DNA from: Brotaphodocola faecis | GTDB taxonomy: Bacteria; Bacillota; Clostridia; Lachnospirales; Lachnospiraceae | NCBI RefSeq assembly: GCF_040096075.1 | Contig: NZ_JBBMFJ010000012.1 | Span: 1-64,000, forward strand | DNA length: 64,000 bases | Reading direction: 5' to 3' | In this document: positions 48,161-59,600 of the stretch, piece by piece | How the letters are laid out: the number at the start of each line of letters is the position of its first letter | Position numbering within the stretch: the stretch's first letter is position 1 | The notes under the pieces: generated by a model | Told to the model about the DNA's origin: nothing | The model's database searches: none | Seen by the model: only the letters and a program-made list of their open reading frames with translations | Program-made: the position numbers and the translations under genes

Positions 48161-49471
48161 ATGGAAAGAGAACTGTTTACTAAGTTGGAACGGTGGATGA
48201 AGAAAAAGAATAGAAAGCCATTGATTATACAAGGGGCAAGACAGGTCGGTAAAACATGGATTATGAAGGAATTTGGTGCCAGATTCTATGAAAATACCGT
48301 CTATATCAATTTTGATAATAATAAAGCGATGAAGGACGTATTTGAGCTGGATTTTGATTTAAAGAGGATCCTGTCGGCAATTAAAATAGAATACGGGAAA
48401 AGTTTTCAGGCAGAGAATACCCTGATTATTTTTGATGAGATTCAGGAAGCACCAAAGGCCCTGGCATCTTTAAAGTATTTTTATGAAAATGCTCCACAGT
48501 ATTCTATTATTGCAGCCGGTTCATTGTTTGGTGTTGCATTGCACCAGGGAACATCTTTTCCAGTGGGAAAGGTGGATTTTTTGAAACTATGTCCAATGAG
48601 TTTCAGTGAATTTCTTTTGGCGGTTGGTGAAAATGGGCTGTATGAAACACTAAAGAATCGGGACTATGAACTGATCAATGCGTATGCGGGAAAATACGTA
48701 GATCTGCTAAAGAAGTATTACTACGTGGGCGGAATGCCAGAGGTGGTACAGACCTATATTGATACTGATGATCTGTATGAAGTTCGTGAGATCCAGAATA
48801 ATCTTCTCCGGTACTATGAGGAAGATTTCAGCAAGCATGCTCCCAAAGAAGTTGTGCCACGTATTATGATGGTTTGGAATTCAATTCCTTCCCAACTGGC
48901 TAAAGAAAACCGGAAATTCATGTATGGTGCGCTGCGCGAAGGAGCACGGGCAAAGGATTTTGAACTTGCGATACAATGGCTCGAAGATGCAGGATTGATT
49001 TTGAGGAGCTACAGGGTCTCAAAGCCGGACATTCCACTTATTGCATATATGGAAATGAACAGTTTCAAGATGTTCATGTTCGATGTGGGATTATTAACCG
49101 CGAAGGCCGGATTATCGGCCAGACTGTTGCTTGAGGACAGCCGGATTTTTGAAGAGTTCAAAGGGGCACTCACAGAGCAGTATGTTGTGCAGGAACTGCA
49201 TGCAGCCGGATATCCGCTTTATTATTTCGCGACAGAGCGTTCAACAGGTGAAATTGATTTCATGCTGCAGGGAGATCTTGATTGCATCCCGCTTGAAGTA
49301 AAAGCGGAACAAAATCTTCGTGCAAAGAGCCTGAAAGCTTTTTGTGACAAATATCAGCCAGACATGGCGATTCGAAGCAGCATGGCAAATTATAAAAAAG
49401 AAGACTGGCTTATTAATGTTCCATTATATATGCTCGCTGAGTATTTAAAAAACATGGTGCATGTAAATTAG
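48161..49471 (+). CDS. AAA ATPase with DUF4143 domain
   Basis: The 436-aa product has an AAA_14 N-terminal domain with Walker A IIQGARQVGKTWIMKEFG and Walker B TLIIFDEIQEAPKAL, sensor region SIIAAGSLFGVAL, then YYYVGGMPEVVQTYI and a C-terminal DUF4143 region with ALTEQYVVQEL and a nuclease-like TGEIDFMLQ...PLEVKAE pattern (Asp, Glu-x-Lys of the PD-(D/E)xK fold). Such genes are common, often in many copies per genome, and their role is unknown. The ATG at 48161 is nearest the conserved start MERELF; the frame is open to 48122. It is enclosed by inverted repeats. Confidence 0.9.
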   Translation: MERELFTKLERWMKKKNRKPLIIQGARQVGKTWIMKEFGARFYENTVYINFDNNKAMKDVFELDFDLKRILSAIKIEYGKSFQAENTLIIFDEIQEAPKALASLKYFYENAPQYSIIAAGSLFGVALHQGTSFPVGKVDFLKLCPMSFSEFLLAVGENGLYETLKNRDYELINAYAGKYVDLLKKYYYVGGMPEVVQTYIDTDDLYEVREIQNNLLRYYEEDFSKHAPKEVVPRIMMVWNSIPSQLAKENRKFMYGALREGARAKDFELAIQWLEDAGLILRSYRVSKPDIPLIAYMEMNSFKMFMFDVGLLTAKAGLSARLLLEDSRIFEEFKGALTEQYVVQELHAAGYPLYYFATERSTGEIDFMLQGDLDCIPLEVKAEQNLRAKSLKAFCDKYQPDMAIRSSMANYKKEDWLINVPLYMLAEYLKNMVHVN

Positions 49472-49482
49472 GCTATAGGAGA

Positions 49483-49514
49483 AACAGGCTATCGTTCGGT
49501 GGCCTGTTTTTTTA
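49483..49514 (+). terminator. Intrinsic terminator of the ATPase gene
   Basis: aacaggc pairs with gcctgtt around a loop containing a smaller TCGTTCGG turn, followed by seven T residues. It lies inside the inverted repeats at 48011 and 49551. Confidence 0.8.
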
Positions 49515-49690
49515 GTCAGATTTGAAGTATTCATATTCCGCAGCATGGGAAGAGGAAGAAGTATCTATGATTGATGTTCGATAGTTATGATTTTTATTCA
49601 AAAGGGCTTTTGGATCAGGTTGGTAGTTTACATATCAGCATGGATCGTATACAGTGATTATAGAACAGAGGAGAAGGAGGAAAGGGGTTT

Positions 49691-50551
49691 ATGAAAAGAC
49701 TAACCATTTTGTGTGCGGCGTTGACCGCAGCGATGTTTATGAATATGTCAGCATACGCTGGGACTTCAGAAGTGGCAACAGAAGTCAGTGCCGGTACTGT
49801 ATGTTTACCGGGAGCTGATTTAACGGATGTAATGGGCAGCGGTGCTATTTTCAGCGATCAGCATCCGGAAATTACGGATCCGGAATATTACTTAAAAGAA
49901 TGGTACAATTCTCCGGAAGAAAGGGAACAGAGCATTTTAAATGCGCATGGAGAGTATAAGACACCATACAACAATTACATGGATGAGGCATATCCACTTT
50001 TGCAGGAATTTCTTCATAGTTTTGACTGGATCCATGCAGATGAATATACCAGATACCAGAAAGCTTTTGAAAGAGTCGGGGCAGCATACCATGGAAATGT
50101 CTATGATGCGGATGCGGGATACAATCGCAGCAAAGAACGGTGGTTAGTTCTTCGTACCGGACATGGGATGTGTGAACAGTTTTCCAATGAACTGGCAGAG
50201 CTTTGTAAGCTGGTAGGCGTCAGATGTGAAGCATATCAGTCCTCGGCCTACCATAAGCGGTGTTTGGTACAGATTGGAGAAATCTGGTACGTGGTTGATC
50301 CAACCAATAATGGGGTGAAGAACTGCAAGGCCGTTGATTATGCGGCGGAGAGAGATCGGTATAAAAACGAGTATTTTGCATCAGAAGAAGCGCAAAAATT
50401 GCAGGAACAGTTAGATTTACAGAAAAAAGCTGAAAATGGGGAAATATCATGGCGCGAATATTATCGTACCATATGGCCAGATGTTTCTGACGAGCAAAGA
50501 CAGGCGTGGCTCGGAATGACATATGATGAATATGAGCAACTTTACAAGTAG
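49691..50551 (+). CDS. Secreted transglutaminase-like protein
   Basis: The 286-aa product has a signal peptide (LTILCAALTAAMFMNMSAYA) and a transglutaminase-like fold with the triad in order: Cys in RTGHGMCEQFSNELAEL, His in SSAYHKRCLVQIGEIW and Asp in YVVDPTNNG. The C-terminal 80 residues are helical (ASEEAQKLQEQLDLQKKAEN). GAAGGAGGAAAGGGG precedes the ATG. Secreted members act as cysteine proteases or crosslinkers at the cell surface. It is placed directly before the giant SpaA-type protein, so processing or crosslinking of surface proteins is possible. Confidence 0.82.
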   Translation: MKRLTILCAALTAAMFMNMSAYAGTSEVATEVSAGTVCLPGADLTDVMGSGAIFSDQHPEITDPEYYLKEWYNSPEEREQSILNAHGEYKTPYNNYMDEAYPLLQEFLHSFDWIHADEYTRYQKAFERVGAAYHGNVYDADAGYNRSKERWLVLRTGHGMCEQFSNELAELCKLVGVRCEAYQSSAYHKRCLVQIGEIWYVVDPTNNGVKNCKAVDYAAERDRYKNEYFASEEAQKLQEQLDLQKKAENGEISWREYYRTIWPDVSDEQRQAWLGMTYDEYEQLYK

Positions 50552-50579
50552 TGAAAGTGCTTTATAAATGGATATAGGA

Positions 50580-50616
50580 AAGCAAGCTATCAAACAAGGT
50601 AGCTTGCTTTTTTCTT
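50580..50616 (+). terminator. Intrinsic terminator
   Basis: A perfect 10-bp stem aagcaagcta/tagcttgctt around a 10-base loop, then TTTTTCTTTTT. It separates the transglutaminase-like gene from the giant surface gene, which must then have its own promoter or depend on read-through; none was found with confidence. Confidence 0.85.
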
Positions 50617-50650
50617 TTTATAAAACAATCAGAAAATGGAGTATAAAGAG

Positions 50651-53600
50651 ATGAAAAAATTTCGGAAGAATAAAAAACGAATTTGTGCAGGAATATTAGC
50701 GTTTGTTCTTAGCGCATCGCCAATATTAAATGATATCCCATCATTTTTTCTTTCCAGTGAAGCTGCAACGTATGGTGATACGATGCAGGCTTATATTAAG
50801 GACTCTGGATTTCGCCAGTATTGTATTGATGGAATGTCACCAAATAATGCATTGGGAGTGGCAGACCGATATGTGTATGTAAGTCCGTATGCATCGCTGA
50901 GCGAAGCAGAGGCTGGGCAGATATTTTTTGCACTGCTATCATTAGAGGTGAGTCAAGGCGGTAGCCAGGATATAAATAAAGCGTTAAATCAGCTAAATGT
51001 GGCTGCAGCATCTATTGGATTGACGCCTATGGGGCGTACTATGTCAAAGGATGATTTAAAGCTATATTTGCACAGCGCTGCCACCAGGGCAAAATATCCG
51101 TGGGTACAGATCTGGAGTGATAATGCAGACAAATTATTGGAGGCAGCTGGGTTACTAAGCAGCAGTTCCTCCGGATCTACAATGGGTGGACTGGTGCCAG
51201 CAACTCTGGCAGGCCATACCACTCCGGAAACAGCGGTAGCCGCAGATGGAACCTTAAGTATTAAGTTTGCGCAGGACGGCTCAGATGCTGGGTTTATCCA
51301 GTCGGTACCGCTGAAATTTTCTGTAACGGGGGAGGCTGGCTCCTACGTATCTGAAATTCCGAATGGTTGGACGTATGTAAAAACGGATACGGAGATCATC
51401 TTTACCAATCCTGGAAACAGTCCGACTCCGTTATATGTGCAGTTTGATCCAATAGGAACAAGGTATGAAACGGCAATGGGAACATTTGCTTCGGCCAGAG
51501 ATTTGTATGAACAGTGTCTGCAGCTGTGGGTGCTTCAGCAGTGTGCTGGTCAGCATAAGAAATTCCCGCGAATTGGGGTAGTGCCGGCGCAGCAGCATCA
51601 GAGACTGGCATACGTGGAAATGGCTCTTCCCAGCAGTGTGTATTATGCGTCTGTGGGAGCATCAGGCGTTTTTGGTACGGGAATTTTCTGGGGCCAGCAA
51701 GGTTTTGGTGGGAATGGTGGAAATACGCCATCGTATCCTTCTGGAACATCCAGCAGTGGCAGCCTTGAATTTAACTGTTATCGGCATGAGGAGGACTGGA
51801 CTTCTACATATAATACACAGCTGACTAAGTATGATCACGAAACAGGGGAAACTCTGGAGGGATCGAGTTTCCGGCTTTATGAGCGTTTTGATGATAAGGA
51901 TCAGGTCAATCTGGAACGTGACGGAGCAGTAGAACTGTATGGTGGAACAGATCATGAAACGTATCTGTCAAAATACCTGGATAATCCGGTTGTATGGGAT
52001 GATTATCGGTTTGTTGCGACCATTACGACCAATGAAGAGGGTTATGCATCCAATACTGTAGAGCACAAATATCATTACGATAAAACCTTCTGTGATGGCC
52101 ATCCGGCACCGGCTTTTGTCGAGGTCCCGGAAGAGGAAGAAGATGAAGAAGGAGAAGTTACAAATCAGGACGAAATTGATGAAGCAAAGGAAGAAAACCG
52201 AAGACTTGCAAGTGGCTGGCTGGAATGTTTTGATGCGTGTGACGAAACTGCATCTGCAGGTACCTATGAGGGAGTCCACTTTCATTGGCTGATGTCGGAA
52301 GTCAGCCAGGGAGAAATCTCTTCCATTGCATCAAGCGGCGGCGAGGAGGGAAGCACTCCGAATGCAGGACCGACCAGTTCGGCATCCGGGGAGGATTCCT
52401 ATGTGAATTCTGGCTGTAAGCAGGATGCGGAAGCAACATACAATAAATTTATTGCTTTGAAATACAGCTATACCTATCAGGAGGATACTGCGCGAAATGG
52501 GTATATTCTCCATGATCTGCATAATGATGACCTTCCAATCGAGGTGATCACAACGGATTCTTCGGAAAATGGTGCAAATTCATTTTTCGCAAATGAATAC
52601 AGCAATCAGATTCAGATCACGGAAGATGCCGTCCCAGAGGCAGATCCTGCCATGAGCAGAGTGGAGCAGGGCGCCGTTCATAGTATCACGGAGTCCGAGT
52701 ATGCGGAGCTGATGGGAGAAGATTTGGATGTTCCGGTACTGGAGGAAGAGAAGAAAGAAGGAATTCTTTCAAAGGCCATTTCATTTTTTACAAAAATATT
52801 TAAGATCGAAAAAGAAGTGGAGCTTGAAGAAACAAAGGCACCGGAGCGTGTGGACGGCTCGGCTGCGGATACAAAAAAATCAGATGATGAGAAGTTTCAG
52901 GAGCATGAGACAGTGGACGGAGCGGATGAAACAACAGATTCCGATGACATTGATAATAAAAATTCATCGGATTCCGATGGTGAAATTTTGGATTCCACGG
53001 AAGCTTCGGATAAGGATGAGGAAGATCATGAGGATAAAGGTGAAGTAGAGAACCCTGACGGCGGCATATCAGATACGGACTCAAAAGATGAGTCCGAGAA
53101 AAATGATTTCGAAACAGGCTCTGAGGACGTAGCAGAGAAAGATACCGATACTGGTAATAGCTCTGGAGACCTGGGAAATTCAGACAGTGTGGATGATGCA
53201 GCTTCTAAAGAGCCGGACAGCGCGGTGGGAGACGTGTCTGCGAGATTGGAAACCTTTGAAGGAAAGGTATTTTCCGGCTGGATTGAAAAAGGCATTCAAA
53301 AAATTTTCGGTATTATGACTGTTTACGCAGAGACAACAGAGAATGCTGCAGGCAGTGATATAGAAAAAGAGTCGGTTTCTGCCAGGGAAACAAAGGACGA
53401 TGATTCTGAGGATATTTCTGATGAAGAGGAAAGCAGACCGTCTAAAGAAGAAACGCCAATTCAGGATGTTGTAAAAGATAATCGTGATTTAAAAAATGAG
53501 GAAAATCCATCAAAAGAAGAATTGGCAGACATTGATTCAGAAGAATTCCTTGATGACGATATTGAAGATGAACAGGAATTTATCGAGGATGAAGAACGGA

Positions 53601-56600
53601 TCAGTGAGATAGAGGCTCTTGGCGGCAGGAAGGTAGATCTTGCGTCAGATTCCAATGCGACCTATGTGGCGTATGTGGAATTTACAAAGCAGAGGAATGA
53701 GGGTGATTTGACTGTATCCGGAAGTGATGAACCGGACATTTCCCTTTATGCGCAGCTTTCAGGATCTGGTAAAGAATTGTTTGAAAGTGCCTACAGCACG
53801 GCAAAAGGTTCACCGAGTGTGGGCGTACTTATTACACCAGGCCCGGCGGACAATTTCAGTCACTGCAATGATGAAGATGGCTGCGGAAATATGTGGCGTA
53901 TCTATGACCACCGGACGGAGGGCGAAATCCATATCAATAAGAGGGATTTGGATCTGGAAAATGGGGCAAACGACGCATATGATTCCTATGGAGATGCTCA
54001 GGGAGACGCCACTTTAGAAGGAGCGGTGTACGGCCTGTTTGCTGCAGCGGATATCATTCATCCGGACGGGAAAACGGGAACCGTTTATATGGCAAATGAT
54101 CTGGTGACAGTCACGACAACGGATAAAAACGGCGATGCTTCGTTTATGGCCTTTACGGAAGCCCCAGGAATGATCTATGACTATGAAGAGGGTGAGATCG
54201 TGGATCGCGGCCAGGGCTGGAATGCAGCATCTCCGCAAAATCTCTATGATCATGCGGAAACATACGATGAGTATACGGCAGACGCAGATGTGGTAAGAAC
54301 CTATCCAGACTATAAGCTGGCAAATGGAAACTGCTGGATTGGAAGGCCGCTTATTCTGGGGGATTATTATGTAAAGGAATTGACCCGCTCTGAGGGATAC
54401 GAATTATCGATCGGAAACAGAATGCAGCAGCAAACCAATCTGGGACAGGACGTAAATGCAGGGGTTCCAGGAGATTTGACCGGTTATGCTGGCATTGTGG
54501 GGATCCTTACCGCGGAGGAGCAGATCAGTGATGAACCGACCGGAGAGGTAGACGATCCGGATTACAATCAGCTGTTCTTTACGGCTGAAAGTGAAAAAAC
54601 AGGGGATTCTGGATTTGATCTTGTATTTCGAAATCTGCCGGAGGGAGCAAAACTTTACCGGAAGGACAGTATTTCTACGACGAAAGAGGTAGAGGCCGGT
54701 ACCGGTATTTATGATGAAGTGCCGGTTAAAAATATCTTTGGACAGCCAGAGTATGTAGTAGTGGAAAATGATCATCAATATCCGAAATACAATCCGGACG
54801 GATCCATGAAAACCAAAACGACCAACGTGAATTTTACTGCGAAAAATGTAATCCGTGTGACCCGAAAAGGTTTGGATCCTGCGAAGGTTACGGATGTGAT
54901 CCTGGCATCTGTGCCAGGAATGTCCGATGATGATCTTCTTTTAAGACTCGCATCTGTACCAGATGTGGATGAAGACTTGGCGCTGCTTAAAATCAAGGTG
55001 GAGCAGGCGCTGCGCGCAAATGGAAAAAGCTCACCAAACTATAAAAGGGGAGGAGTTACGGCTTATTCAAGCATGGATGAGCTGGTATTTGACCGCGGTG
55101 TATGGGAAGGTGAGACAGATACCTATGGTATATCCGGCGTCAGCGCCGGAAGCGCAGCTGATAAAACGGTATGTGGTTCTCCTATTGTAACATTGACGAT
55201 CAATAAGGAAGGAACAGACGGAGAGGCAGTTACATTATCTTCACTGATTGTTTCAATCCTGGATTATTACAATACCCATGATTATTACAATTACGGAGGA
55301 GTGGACTATATCAAAGAAAATGCGGACAGCTGGACGGTAGGTTTATATGCAAACCGGACCAATTATCCGATGCTCTTTTATGTTCCGGCGGACAGTTCTT
55401 CAGGGAATGTGATATTTTACCGGGTAGCAAGTATGCCTGCAGACCACAGCCTGCGGCCAAGGGCCATTTATGTTGCATACAGCGAGGATGCACTTTATGA
55501 TCCCCGCGGTGAAATGAAAAATTTCTCCGAGAATGAGGACGGTACTGTTAATGCTATCCTTTCCCCGGCCGTACAGGCAGATCAGAATGGGGATATCGTG
55601 AATGGTGTCGTAACAGAAACAGAATTTTACCAGACGGGAGAAACTCCGCTTGATCAAAATGGCAATAAAATTCCGAAAGTAACCTATGTGGAGCGGACAG
55701 AGAAAATTTCCGTAGAAGTAAATGAATGCAAGTGGACGGAGATCTCTTTCACAAAAGAAGATAATGTCTGGATCGCCCACCAAAATGGTAGCTATACGGA
55801 TGGCTATGGAACTGAACATAATGACGAGGCAGCAACACGTTATGAGTATACGCTGAAACTTCCGGCCCGGTTCGTTTCACTGACTGAGCAGGATTGTGCA
55901 GATTTCGGGGTATCAGGAGAACTTGCAGGCACCCAGGTCGGCGGCGCTTCCTATTATCTGGCTAAAGGGGCAAGTGTTAAGGCATATCTGGATTATCGCA
56001 GCCTTTTAGTAGGCCATGAAAATTCCTATGTACAATCGGTGGCGCTTGATTACCCGGGACAGGATTATGTTTTCCAGGATGGTACAGAACAGCCTGGAAC
56101 CAATACCAGAAAGCTGCCTATCGGCGTAGAAGAGAGGATCATCAGCCAGCAGATCAAGGTTACAAAAACGATTGATGAGAAGAGTTACCGCAATACGAAC
56201 TCCTACAGTGAGGTCCATGAGGACTGGTGGAGTCGCTTATTTGGTAATCATGCAGGGAATGGAGCATCGGATCATTCGGCGAAAAAGCTCGATAATTTTC
56301 GTTTCAAAACCTATTTGAAGTCAAATCTGGAAGCTTTGTACCGGAATGAGAATGGTGAAATTGTATGGCAGGACCGTATGGGAACTGACCGGACGGAGGC
56401 TGAGCAGCTTGCCGCAAATAAAGCATTTCCGATGCTGGTCAACAAGATCTATACCAAGGTTCCTCATCAGACAGACCCGCTGTTTAAAAATTCCAATGAT
56501 GCAGCGATCGCCAATATGGCTCTTTATGATTACCATAATGGCCTGATCAATGATGAGGCAAATACAGGTTATACAAGACTGTTGGAAACGGCAGACTATC

Positions 56601-59600
56601 TGGTTGAGGACGGAGACAGCACAAGAACGGTTGCAGGCTATAATTATGCGAAGTTTTTTGATGCAATCAGTGTTGCAAATGGAGATAAATGGGATGATAA
56701 TGCTCCGACTTATACAAGTTATAAGCCAATCGGAAATCTCATTAATCGTACTGGAGAGCAGTTGGATAATGCCCGGGTATCTGACCGGGTGCGTCAGTTT
56801 GCAATCAGCTGGTATCTGGATGATGAAGTAAAGAAACTTGTGCATGAGGTAGGAGAAGGTACTGGAGAGAAGGAGGCCAGTGCCGGAGCAACGGCATACA
56901 GTGAAGAAACCTATGATCTGGCACTTCGTCAGGCGATTATAAAGGCAGAAAACTATTTGAAGCCGTTCTTTGCGTATGATCTTGATGAGCTTTATGCAAT
57001 TCACTGGGATAGCGAGGCAAATGGAGGCAGCGATCATGATACAACAACACTGTCTGCCAATACGATTTATGGAGATGCAGATCTTTCAAAGGACAGTGGA
57101 TATGCCTATGGGTTATCGAAATATTTACCCTACGGAACCTATGTGGTGGCAGAGCAGCAACCTCATGTTGATGAACTGAATGATTTTAAAAACCGACACT
57201 ATCAGATTGATCAGCCAAGGGAAGTAACATTGCCGAGTGTGTATGCATCTTATGATGCATCACAGGAGACTCCGGAAACATTCAATTCTTTCTATAATTA
57301 TGATCGGGCCGATTCCATGCAGCAGTTGGAGCAGAAATATCAGATCCGATTTGGTGAGGAAGACCATAAAATCCAGGCTCATAATCATCATGGGGATTTT
57401 GAAGTTTATAAGTATGGCCTTGATTTGAATGAGATCACAAATGGGGTTCGTGCAGAGGCCGGAAACTATTTTGCGTTGACGCAAAGCACATGGAGGCCAC
57501 TGAAAAACTATTATAACCCGGAGAACGACCGTTCTGCTGCCGAAGTGACCTATTACCTGACGGAGGGACAGAGCGGTAGAAAAGGGATTTCAGAAAATTA
57601 CCGGTATAGTTCCCTGTCTGAAGATGCGGGACTTTCTGATGATGTTCCATATCCGGACGCAGAGATAACGGCTGATAACCGGCTGGGAATTCAGTACCGG
57701 GATCATGTTGCGACAATGGCGGGAATGCAGACGGCTTACGATGGGAAATATGCTGCCATGCTGGTTCCATACAGCGTGGTTGCGTCCTCTGATGAACAGG
57801 CAGAGGTAGCGGATGAAGAACCAGATGCTGGGGGCAAGGCAACGTATCGCGGATTTGCTTATGATAAGTTTGTGAACCGTTTCTTTACGGCAAAGCTTAG
57901 AATTGAAAAAATTGATTCAGAAACCCATGAGAATATCCTTCATGACGGTGCACTTTTCAACCTATATGCGGCATCCCGTGATGACAGTGAGAGTGGTCAG
58001 GGAACAGTAAAATTTACGACAGAACCCACGCAGTTTACCGGAACAAAAGAATTTTTAACGGCAATGGGGGCTACTGACATCCGGCCGATTGCGAAAGGCC
58101 GGTTTGCAAGGTGGATTGACCGTATCACTGGTAAAGAGAATGGCATTGGTGATCTGTATAGTGGAAGCGTACCTGAGGGCACACCAATCTGCAATGAGGA
58201 TGAGCAGATTGTTCTAGGGGACGAATACGGGAATAAGACCGTAGCCTTTAAAACTTATTCAACAACCAGGGACGGCCTGATGCGGGATGAGATGACAGAT
58301 ACGGGATCTTCTTATCAGAACCAGAATGTAGGCTATTTGGAACTTCCGCAGCCTTTAGGTGCGGGTGTTTATGTTCTGGCGGAGGTGGATCCGCCGACCG
58401 GATACGCGCGGAGCAAGCCAATCGCGATCGAGGTTTACAGTGACAAGATTACTTATTATAAGGAAGGGGCAAAAGATGATCGGGTCTTAGCAGTCGTTTA
58501 TGAGGATGATGCGGACCACCAGACAACTAATGCCAATAAGCCGGAGGACAAGGTAAACGTGGCGCAGGTCTATGTGGAGAATACTCCGATCCGGCTGGAG
58601 GTTGAAAAGGTAAAAGAGTCCTATGTTGAAAAGGCCAATACGACGGCAGATAAGACGGTCAGCTACAAGATTTCTGGCCGTGTGGATGGAAAATACAGTG
58701 AGATCGGAAAAAATCCGGATCTGGTTTATGCGTACCGGGACGGAAAATATTTAGGATATGCATGGCAGAAAGGGACCTTGGAGTATTTAGAGGAGCGTAA
58801 GGCAGCAGGAGAACAGGTGGAAATCGTCTATTCCCACGGAACATTTGCGGGCTATGGGTATGTTACCAGGACTCTTGAAACTGCAGATGATGAAAATGGC
58901 TACGTAGCAGGAGCATTGATGACATTGTTTGATGCAATCCCGGTGGAGCGTTCGGGATTTGAGGGAGATGAGGCTTATAAAGGACTGAAGATCGAAAGAA
59001 ACCTCACGAACAATATCACCAGAATGTATATCGAACAGGGATATGCCGGAGAAAAGGTAGAGTTTGTCCGTGAAAAGGATGAAGCAGGCAAAGAACTGGA
59101 AGTAACTTTCCCGGCCGGCATTGACAAGGACGGAAACTCTATTTCAGCTACCGGCGGAGTATGGTCTGCGGTTACGTTACAGCGGCCGGATACAGATATT
59201 TTATATTATGACCTGGATGGACTGGATCCATATCAGGAGCGATATATTGACGGACAGTTCATTACCTATGTGTATGACAGAACGCACAAACTGACGCCTG
59301 TGGAAGAGGCGGAGCGGGACCGCAGAAATTTTGCAAAGAGTGACAGCGATCATTCGATGTTTGTCTTTAAGGATGGAGTTCCGTATTTAGAGATTACAGA
59401 GGGTGATTTTACAAAAGTAAAATACCGCAAGAATGATAAGCAGCTGGAAGTGGAAGCAGGAACCAAAATCTATCATCTGGATAAAGACGGGTACCGCGAT
59501 GCTATGGTTGATTCGGCAACAGGAATGGCATATATCGAAGAATGCCGTGAAGACGGAACGGTAAGAACTTTGGTATGGCCAGTCAATGTAAGGAAAGATG

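Larger units (their letters stand above)
48011..49551. mobile_element. Candidate element: ATPase gene within 24-bp inverted repeats
   Basis: TTCCCATGCTGCGGAATATG plus AATA at 48011-48034 recurs perfectly inverted at 49528-49551, enclosing one gene (the DUF4143 ATPase) with its own promoter region and terminator. No target duplication is obvious. A perfect 24-bp inverted repeat 1.5 kb apart is unlikely by chance and suggests a mobilised unit or a site-specific cassette. Confidence 0.55.

Noticed and set aside
52728..53048. Plus-strand Arg/Lys/Met-rich frame inside the giant gene
   Set aside because: Out-of-frame reading of the acidic repeat region; the main frame continues through it without a stop.
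56321..57037. 238-codon minus-strand frame
   Set aside because: Antisense to the giant surface gene, with Ile/Cys-rich noise-like composition and no start signal.
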